Positions 11,395 to 22,249 of a DNA stretch of 64,000 bases are shown piece by piece. Numbering within the stretch: the stretch's first letter is position 1; each line of letters starts with the position of its first letter. Origin of the DNA: Sebastes aleutianus (lineage: Eukaryota; Chordata; Actinopteri; Perciformes; Sebastidae); assembly GCA_916700875.1 (NCBI GenBank), contig CAKAKS010000060.1:34048804-34112803 (forward strand), read 5' to 3'. The notes below the pieces were generated by a model. It was given only the letters and a program-made list of their open reading frames with translations, made no database searches and had not been told where the DNA came from. A program made the position numbers and the translations under genes.

Positions 11395-11509
11395 TTTGCT
11401 AACCAGCTATCAGCTATAGCTTCATAAAAGTGGTATTGATCTTCTCAACTATCTCTCTATCAGAAAGTGAATAAGCTTGTTTCCCCAAAATGTTGAACTA
11501 TTCCTTTAA
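11395..11509 (-). repeat. AAAGGAATAGTTCAACATTTTGG-type repeat end
   Basis: Bases 11488-11510 are the exact reverse complement of 15142-15164 (23 of 23). The neighbouring GCTAACCAGCTATCAGCTATAGC block also belongs to this abundant teleost family, from memory. It ends at a TTAA (11506-11509). Confidence 0.7.
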
Positions 11510-11518
11510 CCACTAGAC

Positions 11519-12088
11519 CAGAGGTCAGCAACCTGCGTCTCTTCAGCTCCTCTCCAGCGGCTCCCTGTGGATTTATAGAAATGAAAATGAATAACTGTTT
11601 TTTTGTTTACATTTTCATTTTTATTAATCATTGTTGTAGGTCTATGGTACGACGGTAGTATTAGGGCCACATTGAGGGAAATAAATAAATCAGAGATTTA
11701 GAGAATAAAGTCATAATATTATGAGAAAAAAAGTTATAAAATATAAAAAAATTAAGTCATATGTTAACGAGAAAAAAAGTTGTAAAATTATGAGAATAAA
11801 GTCATAATAGTAAAAAGTAGTAATCTTACGTGTTATTTTCTTTTTTCTCGTAAAGGTACGACTTTATTCTGTAAATCTCAGATGTGTTTTCCCTCAATGT
11901 GGCCCTAATACTCCGTAGTACATTGTCTCTTTGGCCCTCACTGCATTAGACTGATATACTATATACTTAGACTATAAACTGTGTTACCTTCATCACAATG
12001 ATCACATGTTTTGCGGCTCCAGACAGATTTATTTATTTATTTTTTTGCCTAAAATAGCTCTTCTGATAGTAAAGGTTGCTGACCCCTG
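11519..12088. mobile_element. hAT-like non-autonomous element with CAG(A/G)GGTCAGCAACCT ends
   Basis: The left end CAGAGGTCAGCAACCT and the right end, reverse complemented CAGGGGTCAGCAACCT, agree in 15 of 16 bases. CAGGGGT-type termini and the size fit hAT MITEs. The expected 8-bp target duplication is not seen: the flanks CACTAGAC and GTCTGTGT differ. A second copy of the right terminus follows at 12193-12212. A foldback element sits inside at 11647-11921. There is no transposase. Confidence 0.75.
11647..11921. mobile_element. Foldback element nested inside the hAT-like element
   Basis: The arms are GTACGACGGTAGTATTAGGG...CCACATTGAGGGAA (11647-11680) and its inverted partner at 11889-11921. 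Pairing continues further in, with GATTTA(G/C)AGAATAAAGTC. The centre is a run of AT-rich AGTCATAA / GAGAAAAAAAGT repeats. Its total length is about 275 bp and it is non-coding. Confidence 0.8.
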
Positions 12089-12192
12089 GTCTGTGTTAAT
12101 ATAACTGCCAGCTGCCTTCGTCAGCGCTGTATAATAACTGGTAGATGGTATTATAACCGGTATATTGGTTGTATATTTAAAGCTCAGTAGTA

Positions 12193-12212
12193 GTAAAAGT
12201 TGCTGACCCCTG
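12193..12212. repeat. Duplicated hAT-like right terminus
   Basis: GTAAAAGTTGCTGACCCCTG repeats the 12069-12088 terminus with one difference, 124 bp downstream. This indicates a local duplication of the end or a second, nested insertion. Confidence 0.6.
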
Positions 12213-13467
12213 GTGTAGAAGAAGAAGGCAACACATGAACACAAACAAGCCTTTAGGGAGGATCCCTGCAGCCAGAGGGAGACGAGTATCTATCATCAGA
12301 TCTGATGGTAGGTTGTGGTTATTGACCTGTAACACTATAGCTAACACACTGATCCATTCTCACAGGAGTGTGTGTTGCACCTGGTGCAATCTAAATGTAG
12401 GAGTGTGTGTCGCAGGGAAACTGTAGCTGTGTGTGTGTTCAGGAGGCAGAGAGAGAGAAACTTCAGAGTGCACATCTGGGATTCAGGAGTGTCCGAGCTC
12501 CACATGTGAGTGACTGAACATCTGTGGCACAGGTGCAGTGCACCTGTCCGTAGCCAGGGGAGTTTGGACACCTGCAAGTCCTCCGCCCCTTCTCGCCTCG
12601 CCGCCCCCGCCCTCAGGTCACCCCGCTGCCCTCATCCACCCCCGGGAAGCGCTGCGCAGCCCCTCGGCTGTTGATGGAGGTAAGGTGAGAGCTGTTATCT
12701 CAATGTCTGGGAGGAGAAGCACGGCACAGCGAGCAGCCATTATAGTGCTACAAATCACGGCGGGAGTCCCGCCTCACGCAGCTGTGTGAAACTCAAACCA
12801 TGCTCACAGTGAAGTAGAGGAGGAAGATGAGGAGGGAGCAGTCAGAGAGGACAATATCTGGACATCATAGGTTTTATTTTATAAGATACAACTTCAGTGC
12901 ATCGTCTTCCAGCATCAGTAGATTCAGCGCCACTAGATGACAGCCTTGAGCAGCATTCAAAGCTTCCCCCCCCCTCTGAGTGAATCCCCCAGAGGTCCTG
13001 TGTGTATACTGTCCTCCAGCCTACAGACTGTTTGCCATACAATCAATGCTGTTCAGCCTGTAAACAAACAGTTCAGGGGGCTAAGCTTTTGAAGTGATAG
13101 AGCTGTGGTTGAGAAAGTGCAGAGCAGCTCCGAACACACAACATCCTCTAGATACTCGCCTGGAAGTGGCGAGGGTTGTTGGCCCAGGAAGTAAAGGGGG
13201 TGACTGAACGGCTTGTCACACAACTTCCTCATCCTTCTTTCACCTATCCACGGCCCATTCACCATGACCATATTTGACTGTTGTATAGCATCACGCGAGG
13301 GGGTTTTATCACGGGCTGAAGCTTTGAGGGAACTCAGCTCCTCACGCTTTACTTTAAATAAATCCACTCTGTGGTTTGTGCTCTTTGTTTTCCTCTTATT
13401 CTTCCAGCATATGGACCCTCAAGTCCTCCAGAGCCCTTTGTTGATTTTGTAAAATGACATGCTTGTC

Positions 13468-13470
<3 letters not shown>
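12213..13470. other. No gene recognised; GC-rich pocket at 12540-12790
   Basis: The stretch 12560-12680 is rich in CCGCCC/CGCC and ends in a donor-like GGAG|GTAAGG at about 12677-12684. The open frame across it has no recognisable domain. The rest looks unique and non-coding. Confidence 0.4.

Positions 13471-13507
<37 letters not shown>
13471..13507. repeat. (GT)n microsatellite
   Basis: Pure GT run of 37 bp. A second run lies at 13641-13665. Confidence 0.95.
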
Positions 13508-13508
<1 letters not shown>

Positions 13509-13809
13509 ATGTATTTATGTGTTTACGGGTTCATCACACTTAATACGACCGGAAAGAAGAAGTAAAAAAAAAGAAGTGTTGGCAGAGAGCAGCAGGGAGC
13601 AAAAGCCAAAGACAAACAGTCAATGGGTCTATCTGGATGAGTGTGTGTGTGTGTGTGTGTGTGTGCAGAAGTGCCTTATTTGTGTTTATAGTGTTTGTGT
13701 GTGTGTGTGGGTTCTTCTTGCGGTTGTCAGTGCTGTTCTTCATTAATGACAAGAAACCGCTGGATGGCTCCCTGACGCCCTTTTTTAATGACTCTTAACT
13801 GCCAAGTGG

Positions 13810-13810
<1 letters not shown>

Positions 13811-13872
<62 letters not shown>

Positions 13873-13884
13873 CACACACACACA

Positions 13885-13922
<38 letters not shown>

Positions 13923-13923
13923 C
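13811..13923. repeat. (CA)n microsatellite, 113 bp, with CG and CT interruptions
   Basis: Nearly pure CA run with variant units at about 13866, 13886 and 13916. The frames through it on both strands are repeat translations, not genes. Confidence 0.97.
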
Positions 13924-14064
13924 CGAACATGGCAGACATGGTGGTAGTGACACATTTCCTCTTCTACTCTTGCAAGGATCATAAAGTGCTAATGTCTCTA
14001 ACTGGGCCTAATACTGTATAAGACACCAGTGGGGATGTTTTCATCCATTCAGACATTTCCGTAG

Positions 14065-14275
14065 CTTCCTGTTCAGGGATACTGGGAGCCTATCCCAGCA
14101 TGCATTGGGGCTGAGGCTGAGGGCATGGAAACAACCTGGACAGGTTACTATAGTCCGTCCTGGAGCAAATACAGACACACACACCCTCACACTGACATTC
14201 ACACTAATGAGCTAATTTGAGTTCATGTATTTTCAAAGTGGGAGGAAACTGGAGCTGCCAAAGGAAATATGTGAC
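14065..14275 (+). repeat. Degenerate teleost interspersed repeat (GGGAGGAAAC(T/C)GGAG type)
   Basis: GGGAGCCTATCCCAGCATGC, CACACTGACATTCACACTAA and GTGGGAGGAAACTGGAG occur in the order I remember for a very common fish repeat, probably LINE-derived. It is strongly diverged. Confidence 0.5.
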
Positions 14276-14615
14276 CACAGGAAGAACAGCACAGAAAGGA
14301 AATATCAATATCCTCTGTGAGCCGTTCCTAAAACCTCCCTTCTGCGTTACAGGACTAGATCTACCACACTGTAATATGCAAAAGGACCAGCAGATTTCTA
14401 TTTATTCCTGAAGTCCCGTCTTTATCTCTGCCACCTCCGGCCCTCGTTGCATGGTCCCTGCACCCCCACACACCTTCCCCCGCCCGGAGAAATTACATCT
14501 TTCAGGATGAGCTGCTCTGCCTCGCAGCAGTCAAGAGTTCTGGTCTGTGCCGGGTTTGAATTTCAGCGATGCACCTCAGTGCCTCCTGAGAGGGTTTGGT
14601 TGAGGTGTAGGGGTA

Positions 14616-14618
<3 letters not shown>

Positions 14619-14677
<59 letters not shown>
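14619..14677. repeat. (TG)29 microsatellite
   Basis: Pure 59-bp TG run. Confidence 0.97.
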
Positions 14678-14680
<3 letters not shown>

Positions 14681-15137
14681 ACAGGCGGTTGTGTGTCCGT
14701 GAGCACGAACATGCGTAGATTTGTGCTTTGCCGATCACGCCGACCGCTCTCACGGCTGTTTAGCTGAGTGGAATGTGTTATCCATGGGGGTGTCAGCGTT
14801 AGTCCGGGTCAGGATACACGCATGATGCTCCAATGTTTTCTCCTCTGGGACCCGCAGACACTATCACACCCCCATCCCCGCTGGGGGGGATCTGTGAGGT
14901 GCATCCTGGCTACCAACACACTCACACCTGTCCCTCCTGAGGTGAAACCTGCGGAGGACATCTGCCTCGGTGTATAGTAGTAGTAGTAGTGTGTCCATCT
15001 ACACTGTGTCTCAGTCTAACCACACTTTCTCTGTCACTCTGTGACATTTGACTTTTGTCTTTAGCCTTATTTACATTAAACTGTCTGGTGATATATATTT
15101 AAAATCTTGCACAAAACATTCTGTCATCTACCTTGAC

Positions 15138-15190
15138 ATTAAAGGAATAGTTCAACATTTTGGAAAATTAAAACTTGTGTAGAGTTAGAT
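15138..15190 (+). repeat. AAAGGAATAGTTCAACATTTTGG-type repeat end, second copy
   Basis: Contains the 23-bp exact match to the reverse complement of 11488-11510, preceded by CATTAAAGG. The rest of the element is lost, and the sequence runs straight into the 15190-15560 repeat. Confidence 0.65.
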
Positions 15191-15560
15191 TAAAATGCCG
15201 GGTTAGTAAATCTAGCAACTGAAAAATAATTTAACACATTGTTTTTTTCCGGAGCTGATGATGGAAGTAGCTGAGGATAAGACTCATCACTGTTGAGAGC
15301 TGTGCATGCACAGTACCGATCGGGCACTACCGAGAAAACGGCGGCAGGTAAAGACAAAGTTTATTTCATTTACCCTGGAACCAGGAGTTTAGTTGGGAGG
15401 CGTGAGAGAGGATGTGGGCTAAACTCCAACTATGTATTGCTCAGTTTGCCGCAAGTTTGAGAGCAAAGAGGATAAAACATGACATGAATAAATAAAACAA
15501 TTTGTATAGTGGTAAGTAAAAATTGACTTTGGGCAAGTCGATTTCTGACCCTCCTGACCG
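15190..15560 (+). repeat. Interspersed repeat carrying a GTAAAGACAAAG block, copy 2
   Basis: Diverged relative of 5000-5325 in the same orientation and order. In this copy the ATG of the ATGGCGGC block is changed (AACGGCGGCAGG), so the short reading frame seen in copy 1 is not conserved. Confidence 0.6.
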
Positions 15561-15569
15561 ACCGTTAAT

Positions 15570-17400
15570 CCCATTAACGTTGAACCCTGCAGCATCTATT
15601 AAGCTCACTAATCAACAACTTATATCTGGTTTGTTGGTCAGGCTGTGACTTCCTGGAGACTCTGCTGGTTGCCTGGCAACTTCAAAGTTATGACAAGACT
15701 TGTTGTGACACGTCCGTTCTTGTTCAGATTAAACGATCGAGATGTTCATTATTTTAGAGCTGCTGGTTGGAGAATCATTATTAGGAAAAGAAAGCAGATT
15801 TTACAAAATGTAGAACCACTAAACCAGATCCTGAATGCAGCAGAAAGGAGTTCCATCAGGGGATGACGGCACAATAAAACGGCACATAACCACTACCTTA
15901 AATAAAAACTTGTCTTCAGCATTTATACAACTTAATGTTTTTTACATTCAGCCTATCTGATCTGATAAAGCAGCGCATATACAAGTGCTTGAATGAAGAA
16001 CTTTTCTAACTTCATTTTCCTCTCTGCGGTGCCGTGTGGCCAGAAAGGAGCTGGCCAGTATCTGACAGTGTGGAACTCAAACCAAATAAACTCTGTAGAT
16101 TTGAGTTAGTACTTGTTCTTGTTGTTACAGCTTTTTGGGCTCGGCGCTGGCCAGGACCAACACTGACTTCCATCCATGTCGTACTCAGAGCTGCCCAGAG
16201 CTGTAACAACTAGTGTTTTATATTGCAAGACAGCGAGGAGAACTACACTATAACGCTGCTAAAACGTCTCTAGAAGTTTTCCAAACAGATCTATAACGGG
16301 CATCTCAAGCTTCAACTGTCTATATATAAAGTTTTAAAGGGAGATTTACTTGAATCCAACTCAAGTATTTTGTGAAATGTATTTAGGCTTCCCCACTGAG
16401 CAACAGCAGGCATTTTAAATGGTTGATATACAATTAACTGTTACGGGCAGATTAACACAAAAACACAACATTCTCAAGCAAACCACAAGAAATGCTGTTT
16501 ATTTTGGTTCTTCTTCTTCTCTTACTGTTTTTAAACAATGTTGCTACGCTACCTCTTCCTGCCGTAACACCATAAACAATTTGCAGACCGCAGAAGCCTC
16601 TGCTGGTGGCTCGGGGCTCGCTGTAGGGCTGCCAGGCTGCTGGGATATCAGATGAAATGCATATGTTCTTTCTTTAGTTTCTGCTTCTACACACTTTGGT
16701 GATTAATGTGGATGAGACAGGGAGTAAAAGAAACTCCTTCTTTCACCTGGAAACCACATAAAAAAGGTCTTTGATGTGAACGTAGGTGGCGTGTTACGAT
16801 CTATAGTGTGTAATCTGAGGCCGGTGGGAAGTCGGTTTCATTTGTTTGCTCTGTTTGTTTGGATATTTCATGATGAAAAGTTTGTTGCTGTTGTTTTTTA
16901 TTTCATTCTTGCGTAGCTTTTGTTGAACATTTTGAGGTTTGTATGAATCTAAATAAATAAAATGTGTGTTTGTGTAAGCTTCTGCGTGCAGCAGCATGTT
17001 AGTGTGACTGTGTTTGGATGCCTGTGTGTGAGCGATTTGGACTATCTGTACCGGTTGTATCACGGGGGCTTTCCAGAACATCTCTCTCTCTCTTTGCTTG
17101 CACATTTTCCTTCCAGCTGCCCTCATTGAAATCTGCACTCTTCTTGTTTTCTCTGATGCTTTTTACCTCCCACCTGCCAGACTCATGATTCAGCATCTGC
17201 CATAAAACAGCAACCAGCCCCGGTAGTCGAAAAACCACCACTCGGTTTTTATTTGGATTTGATTTGAATGAAGTGTAACGTGGTCATTCTTTGTGGCACG
17301 GGGTTTTTCCACATGTAAAGCAGATTTACACAATGGATCATACATGGCACAAATCTGGTCTTTCATCATGATTCCTTTTAAAATATTGTCACTACATGCA
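15570..17400. other. No gene or known repeat recognised
   Basis: Scattered short open frames lack splice context or domains. Only a short CT run near 17083 stands out. Confidence 0.45.
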
Positions 17401-17404
17401 TTGT

Positions 17405-18015
17405 GTTACAGGCCCTCGCACCTCCCCGCGTGTAGTGGGTACTGGCGGGACGGAGATAGACACGGCCAGGCTCAATGAAACCAGAACTGTGATGAGTCCA
17501 ATGACGCCTGGCACAAGACTCTAAGACAACCGGTTTATGATTATGAAAGGGGGCGTGGCTAACGTCTTGGGGCGGGGCTATGAATCTATATTGACATGTA
17601 AAGGTTAAATCTGTAGGAGGAGTTTGTTAAAGTACACGGCCTATAAAACGCTAAAAATGGGTGAAAATCGCACATTAAATTCAAAATGGCTGACCTCCTG
17701 TTGAGTTTTGGGCATACCTCCAAGAGGCTTTTTTGTACGTCTCTACATGTTACATCTGTCTGCAAAATTTCATACTTGTAGGGGGGGCTACATTTTTCCA
17801 ACTTTCTAGGGGGCGCTAGCGAGCCATTTTGCAACACCCAAACCCGAGACCCTTAAAATATCTAATTTTTCACCGCGTCTGATAAGTGTGCCAAGTTTAA
17901 CAGCTTTTTCGAGCATGTTAAGGCTCTCAAAAAGGCAAAAAAGAAAAAGAAGAAACACTACAGTTTCAATAGGGCCTTCGCCGGCCCGACGTTGTCGGTG
18001 CTCGGGCCCTAATTA
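17405..18015 (+). mobile_element. Interspersed repeat R2, copy 2, with 3' end
   Basis: Homologous to 10005-10650 and preserves the characteristic end TTCAATAGGGCCTTCGCCGG ... GTGCTCGGGCCCTAATTA (about 17968-18015). That end is rich in inverted GGGCC/GGCCC motifs that can form a hairpin. Copy 2 lacks the internal block of copy 1. Confidence 0.75.
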
Positions 18016-18574
18016 AATGGTCCCTTTCTTTATTCTGTAATCGCTACATATTCTGCCTGCACATGCCCCAAAAGAAGACACGTGGACTTTACCTTTTGCT
18101 TCAATACCTGCTTTGAATATTCCTAAAAAATCTGTTTTTCTCCTGCTAACATGGCAGGCAATGCACTACTGTCTGATGTTCCCACATGGCCATAAATACT
18201 TAAAGAATTTTCAGGCTATTCATTTTGTGCAAAGATTTTATTCAACCTGTGTACTCTGATTTTATCTGACATTCATTTTGAGTTGTCTAATAGTTCTGTA
18301 GGCCGGCTCCAGCCATCTCTACACACTTCAAAGTTGGTGATGGTTCCTCTGAGAACTGAGCCAGATGGTTCTGGATTCCAGCAGCACAGCGGGGAGTTAA
18401 GAGAGAGACATCATAAAGGTCGAAAGACGGATGACGGGTGTTCACATGAAAGCACATCATTGTGACGGCTTCTTGGAGCGATCATGTGATAAATATATAC
18501 TTTTAGCTGTAAGCTTTAACGTGTTCATTTGTGTGTGTCAGTGGCTGAGAAGCCTGAAGTAACAAGTCCCTCTT

Positions 18575-19845
18575 TTAAAGGGGACATATCGGGGCTTGTG
18601 CATAAACATGTGATTGTGATTCAATAAGCCGTTCAGATTTGGCTCCCCTTCCTGTGGATGCATTCACACCAGATCAGATCGGGTTGTGCGGCGGAGTGGG
18701 AGAGTCACTTTAATGGCCATTGACTGCGACGATTAACGTCTTTTGTTCCCTAGCGGCCGGGCTGTACAACGCTGGATCACTGGTCATGTGATTGGCCACC
18801 GCAGCGTGATGTCGGGTTGCATTTCTCCAAAAGTTGATTCTGTTTCTTCTAGAGCTGTCAAAGTTAACGCTATAATAATGAAAATTTGTTGAAAACACCA
18901 CTAATTTCTTTAACGCAACTTGCAATTTTTAGGTTGTGGCGGCTCAGTTTTAAAGCGAAGAGTGAAGATCCTGGTATCATATAAAACTAAAAAAAGTTAA
19001 AAAAAGAAGTAAAAAAGTTACGTTCAATTTTGGCAAAGAAAAACTGTCATGTCCATGTTCAAAGGGGTCCCTTGACCTCTGACCTACATATCAGTGAATG
19101 TAAATGGGTTCTATGGGTACCCACGAGTCTCCCCTTTACAGACATGCCCACTTTATGATAATCACATGCAGTTTGGGGCAAGTCATAGTCAAGTCAGCAC
19201 ACTGACACACTGACAGCTGTTGTTGCCTGTTGGGCTGCAGTTTGCCATGTTATGATTGGAGCATATTGTTTCATGCTAAATGCAGTACCTGTGAGGGTTT
19301 CTGGACAATATCTGTCATTGATTTGTGTTCATAATTGATTTCCAATAATAAATATATACATACATTTGCATAAAGCAGCATATTTGCCCACTCCCATGTT
19401 GATAAGAGGATTAAATAATTCACAAAATTCCCTTTAAGGTTCATTTTGAACAGAAAAAAAAATGTGCAATTAATTTGCGATTAATCTCGATTAAATATTT
19501 GAATTGATTGATATTTTTAAATCGAACGGGAGGACTTGCGTTTTCGTCGCACCGCCAGATGTGAATGTAGCCTACAGTCTGTCACATGCAGGCTCATTAG
19601 AATATACCGCCCCCCCCATCTGAGTATCTGCACCCACAGCTTGAGAACTACCTTTGCAAAGGTGCGCTTTATTTCTTCTCTCAAGCCAATCAGAGCAGAC
19701 CGAGCTTTATTCAGGAGGATTAAACGGAGCATTTCAGACAGAGAGAGACCGACAGGATGAGAGAAATATAGCATGTAAACATGTTGTAGTGGAAACCCAA
19801 AATACAACTATGAACCTGGAAATGAGCACGATATGTTCCCTTTAA
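18575..19845. mobile_element. TTAA-flanked MITE (AGGGRACATATCG ends) split by an R1 insertion
   Basis: The left end TTAAAGGGGACATATCGGGGC and the right end, reverse complemented TTAAAGGGAACATATCGTGC, share inverted termini. TTAA sits on both outer edges (18575-18578 and 19842-19845), which fits a TTAA target duplication as in piggyBac- or Kolobok-type elements. The two halves (18575-18842 and about 19516-19845) enclose an R1 element. It has no coding capacity. Confidence 0.8.
18843..19515 (-). mobile_element. R1 element, copy 2, longest in the window
   Basis: Begins AGAGCTGTCAAAGTTAACGC, the reverse complement of the right terminus seen at 42.5 and 51.7 kb. It runs to TGCGATTAATCTCGATTAAA, the left-end region. 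At about 670 bp it gives the best view of the complete element. The far terminal TAGGGCTGTC is degraded to ATTGATTGAT. It lies inside the 18575-19845 MITE. Confidence 0.85.
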
Positions 19846-21490
19846 ATGTTGTAATTGGACCACCACTGAGCTCTCCAATTACATTATACTGGACCACAAG
19901 CACAGGAACCAGAGGTGCAAACAATGGGATGTGAATAGCTTTACTCTGGCAATGCAGTGAGCAAAAACTACCTTTTTACTCACCAACCTCTGAATGAGCC
20001 TGCAGTACAACGTCTGAGAATGCCTCAGTAGTAACTAGTCAGGTGACGGTTGAGTTGCCTAAAAACACAGAAACTGAAGAGACCATCAGTTAGAAATGGG
20101 CACATTTTTTGGCAAATGATAAAGACATTGTTACAGAAGAATGGAAGGGGTCTTGTCCTGAGTTAAGGGGTTTTATCTCACCCTTTATGAGACACTTAGC
20201 ACCTCATCAGAACTTTCCAGACAGAGCTGTTGTAAAAATGGGGACGATTGGAGGTTTGCCAACCTGCAGCCATGGTGAGTATGACTGGCAGGTGTTGGTG
20301 GGTGTTTCCACTGGTGGCGGTTGCCAGTTTGGTTCACACCAAACTGCATCTGTTTTTAAAGCGGCTATACCATGATCTGAGCTGTCAGCACAAAGGCTTT
20401 TGTGAAACGTTGGTACTTTCATGAGGCGTTTTAATGACGATGGCAGCCGGGCTCTTTATTGTCTTTCAAGTTATCAGATATTTGAAGTTTGTCTGAAAAA
20501 CTCTGAGCAACAAAGCTAATCAGTCCAGATCCACACCACATTTAGACCGACACCACGTCGCATTAACGGGAGGGAGTTGGGTGAGAAATTCCTCTCTGAC
20601 TTCATAAGCATTGAAGTCATTTTTCTTGAAATCTGCTCTCATTCAGTCAAATAAACGGAGCAATTTACCTTCCAATGACTAATTGAAAAAGTCTCGAGGG
20701 AACTTTTATTTTTAAGGAAGAAAAATAGGACTTCATCCCTCTTCCACCTCGCCAGCCTCATACCTCTCATCCCTCCCTCCACTCCTCATCAAAGGTGCAT
20801 GTGCCCGCAGCGTAACACCGTGCGCGCCTCAAACGCTCATTTATCATCATATACTTATTTCCAAAAGAGAACCGTTTGTGTAATGAAAGCTCAGAGAGGG
20901 TAAAAAAAAAAGCTTTAACCTGTAATAAATAACAGACATGCCATGTAGGAGGCGAGGAGGTGACGTCTCATTTGCTGCCAGCACTCCCCAAGGTGGCGGC
21001 GGTGGGTGGGGTAGGGGGGGAAACGTTACATTATAAGGAATGAATTAAGGCTTGGATGCAAAGAGGGAGCTTTAGATGCTCTCTGCTTTTATGAGTCCAG
21101 AACCAAACGCACCGATGTCGGGTTGGCTCTCAATAGCTGAATGCTCTTCGGCACAACGGCATCACCGCCGACTGCCATGTTCCCAGAACTGAGGCACATT
21201 TTTCCACTGTTAAGATGTCACCAAACAAATGTTGAGGATGTATGCCCAGCAGAAGGCAGATGTCTTTGGAAAGAACGTTGAGAAGAAGCCGAGAAGGAAA
21301 CATCTGTAAGGAAACACTGTATGTGCTCAGATTACAGTGACGATGGTAGACATTAAACTAAATTATGCAGATTTGTACTAATAATTACTTTTCATGCTTT
21401 TTCTCTATTACGGCTCAGGATGTAACGAGCTCATTAAAACGTTGGGGGCACACTAACATGCTTTCATAATCATCATAATAGCATATAGGT
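19846..21490. other. No gene recognised
   Basis: Mostly unique-looking sequence. The open frame at 20109-20375 has no splice signals or recognisable domain. Confidence 0.45.
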
Positions 21491-21494
21491 GGTA

Positions 21495-21800
21495 GGGAGA
21501 GTGGCATCCTTTTGCTTTAAAGTAAACTCAATCAATATGTTAAACAGCGTCTCCAGCCACATGCTCACACTGACAGCGCTAACATGCTAATGCTTCTGTA
21601 AACAGCTTTCATGTTTAGCATGTTCACCAACTTTGTTCATTAGCACTAAACGAAATGTTCAGCTGACGGGACTTTGGTCATGAACCAAAATAATGGAGAA
21701 TGTTTGACTTGATGATGGCGCTAGAGGAGAAGTCAAATCATTCTGAGGAGGACTTGAATGTCTGTACCAAATGTCATGGCCATCCATCCAATAATAGTCG
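21495..21800. repeat. Teleost repeat (GATGGCGCTAGAGGA...CATGGCCATCCATCCAATA type)
   Basis: The order GCTAACATGCTAA, GATGGCGCTAGAGGAGAAGT, GTACCAAATGTCATGGC and CATCCATCCAATAATAGT matches a common fish repeat as I remember it. There are no visible termini. Confidence 0.55.
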
Positions 21801-22090
21801 CATCAGTGATGAAAGAGAACTAGAATAAAAGTAGTTACTTAAATAAAAGCTCAGATAAAAGTCAATAGTAGTCAGTTAGATTTGATTTTGATTTGGGTCA
21901 CTTAGCGTGCTCGCCAGGTGGTGCATTAGATAAGGGATTCATTAATGTCCGGTTCAGACGACACAATCTCAGCCCGATTAAAGCTCGACACGGCCGTCGT
22001 AGGGTGTCGGCTCTGAGCGTCACGAGTCACGACATCATCGTTTTATCTCGTGTAGTGTGTCACAGTAGACGACAACCGACGCCGCATCTG

Positions 22091-22140
22091 GGACGCCTCA
22101 CGATGCCTCACGACGCCTCACGACGCCTCACGACGCCCCA
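22091..22140. repeat. 10-bp tandem repeat (CGACGCCTCA)5
   Basis: Five exact-length 10-bp units, GGACGCCTCA, CGATGCCTCA, CGACGCCTCA, CGACGCCTCA and CGACGCCCCA. Confidence 0.9.
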
Positions 22141-22195
22141 ACAGAAAGTCTAGCATGTCTGATTTAATTTTTTTTTGCCTTCCATGACGTGTTGC

Positions 22196-22244
22196 GTCAC
22201 GGCCGTGACCTCACAGCACCATCACGATGTTGGTGCTGTGAGGT
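22196..22244. other. Palindrome plus perfect 14-bp stem hairpin
   Basis: GTCACGGCCGTGAC (22196-22209) is a perfect palindrome. It overlaps by two bases a hairpin with arms ACCTCACAGCACCA (22208-22221) and TGGTGCTGTGAGGT (22231-22244) and a 9-nt loop. It is probably the end of a short repeat, but no family is recognised. Confidence 0.8.
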
Positions 22245-22249
22245 GGAAT

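Noticed and set aside
14480..14590. tRNA-like SINE (GGGTTTGAATTTCAGC resembles a B box)
   Set aside because: No matching A box, acceptor stem or tail could be found, so neither a tRNA gene nor a SINE is supported.
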